Positions 50,698 through 51,017 of a DNA stretch of 51,017 nucleotides are shown here, in pieces. This DNA is from Gemella sanguinis ATCC 700632 (GTDB taxonomy: Bacteria > Bacillota > Bacilli > Staphylococcales > Gemellaceae): contig NZ_JNJO01000011.1 in assembly GCF_000701685.1 (NCBI RefSeq), positions 1-51,017 of the forward strand. The letters are read 5' to 3'. The notes beneath the pieces are model-generated. The model was not told where the DNA came from and made no database searches. It was given only the letters and a program-made list of their open reading frames with translations. The position numbers and the translations under genes were made by a program. Position 1 is the first letter of the stretch, and each line of letters begins with the position of its first letter.

Positions 50698-50812
50698 GCC
50701 TGGCAACGTTCTAGTCTCGCAGGGCGTAAACCCAACTACATTCGACGCTAAAGAGCTTAACTTCTGTGTTCGGTATGGGTACAGGTGTGTCCTCTTCGCT
50801 ATCGCCACCAGA
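50698..50812 (-). rRNA. rrf: 5S ribosomal RNA
   Basis: About 115 nt on the minus strand. It starts TCTGGTGGCGATAGCG, contains CCCATACCGAACACAGAAGT and CGAGACTAGAACGTTGCCAGGC. The order 23S-5S-tRNAs is usual for Bacilli rRNA operons. Confidence 0.95.
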
Positions 50813-50880
50813 CGAAAACTTCATACATCTATTATATCATCATTTATTCCTTTGTCAACCACTTAACCAAAAGAACTTCA

Positions 50881-51017
50881 CTTGATTAAGTCCTCGACCT
50901 ATTAGTATTAGTCAGCTGAATGTGTTACCACACTTACACTCCTAACCTATTCTCCTTGTCGTCTTCAAGGGGTCTTAATATCCGTGGGAAATCTCATCTC
51001 GAGGGGGGCTTCATGCT
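50881..51017 (-). rRNA. rrl: 23S ribosomal RNA, 3' end (cut by window edge)
   Basis: The minus-strand sequence from the window edge contains the conserved 3' block of 23S rRNA (CTGACTAATACTAATAGGTCGAGGACTTAA near the end). Only the last 135 nt or so are in the window; the 3' end is estimated. Confidence 0.93.

Overview
The window is AT-rich chromosomal DNA of a low-GC Gram-positive coccus. Gene content and order point to the Bacilli, most likely Gemella or a close relative. Supporting features are the yqeG-yqeH-yqeI-nadD-yqeK-rsfS-yqeM order of Bacillus, an LPXTG surface nuclease, a FemAB-type peptidoglycan aminoacyltransferase, fused GshF glutathione synthesis, and a Bacillus-type SRP RNA with an Alu domain. 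The genus is an inference; no 16S sequence is present.

Layout. 1-1560: the end of an IS3-family element and an unrecognised gene split in two by a homopolymer frameshift. 1860-6580: DegV, DUF1836 and MATE genes, the SRP RNA, a CopY repressor with a cop box followed by a short-chain dehydrogenase, and a 5'-deleted GyrI-like remnant. 6605-11970: one long minus-strand operon, psd-yqeG-yqeH-yqeI-nadD-yqeK-rsfS-yqeM, linking phospholipid, ribosome-assembly and NAD functions. 12300-20140: a TetR gene with an in-frame stop, a truncated haemoglobin, metK behind a SAM-I riboswitch, an MBL hydrolase, an MFS transporter, a pyruvate-kinase-like protein that has lost its B domain, and dusB-folK-folB. 20300-27000: a surface and secreted-protein region with the LPXTG nuclease, a second SSB, a cupin/methyltransferase pair and two large repetitive secreted proteins with near-identical signal peptides. 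One of these carries a parvovirus-type phospholipase A2 motif behind arrays of cationic repeats. Fur-like boxes lie upstream of this gene and of the methyltransferase.

27200-33260: a MarR-controlled three-gene operon, a GlpT-type organophosphate antiporter, and a convergent three-gene signalling operon (PhnD-like binding protein, histidine kinase, LuxR-type regulator) that may sense its substrate. 33430-36390: alkD, pyrG with a CTP-sensitive-type attenuator, and signal peptidase I. 36610-39570: a TPP riboswitch followed by a thiamine-precursor ABC transporter. 39650-49960: a lipoprotein, a CLC chloride channel, YitT, phosphatidylserine synthase, an alpha/beta hydrolase, a FemAB protein, clpP (CtsR-like operator), gshF and a HAD-cytidine deaminase fusion. 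50020-51017: the 3' part of an rRNA operon on the minus strand (end of 23S, then 5S), followed by seven tRNAs and a terminator.

Most of the window is housekeeping. The least explained parts are the secreted repeat proteins at 24.3-27.0 kb, the degenerate pyruvate kinase at 17.0 kb, the frameshifted gene at 0.4-1.6 kb and the CopY-dehydrogenase pairing at 5-6 kb.
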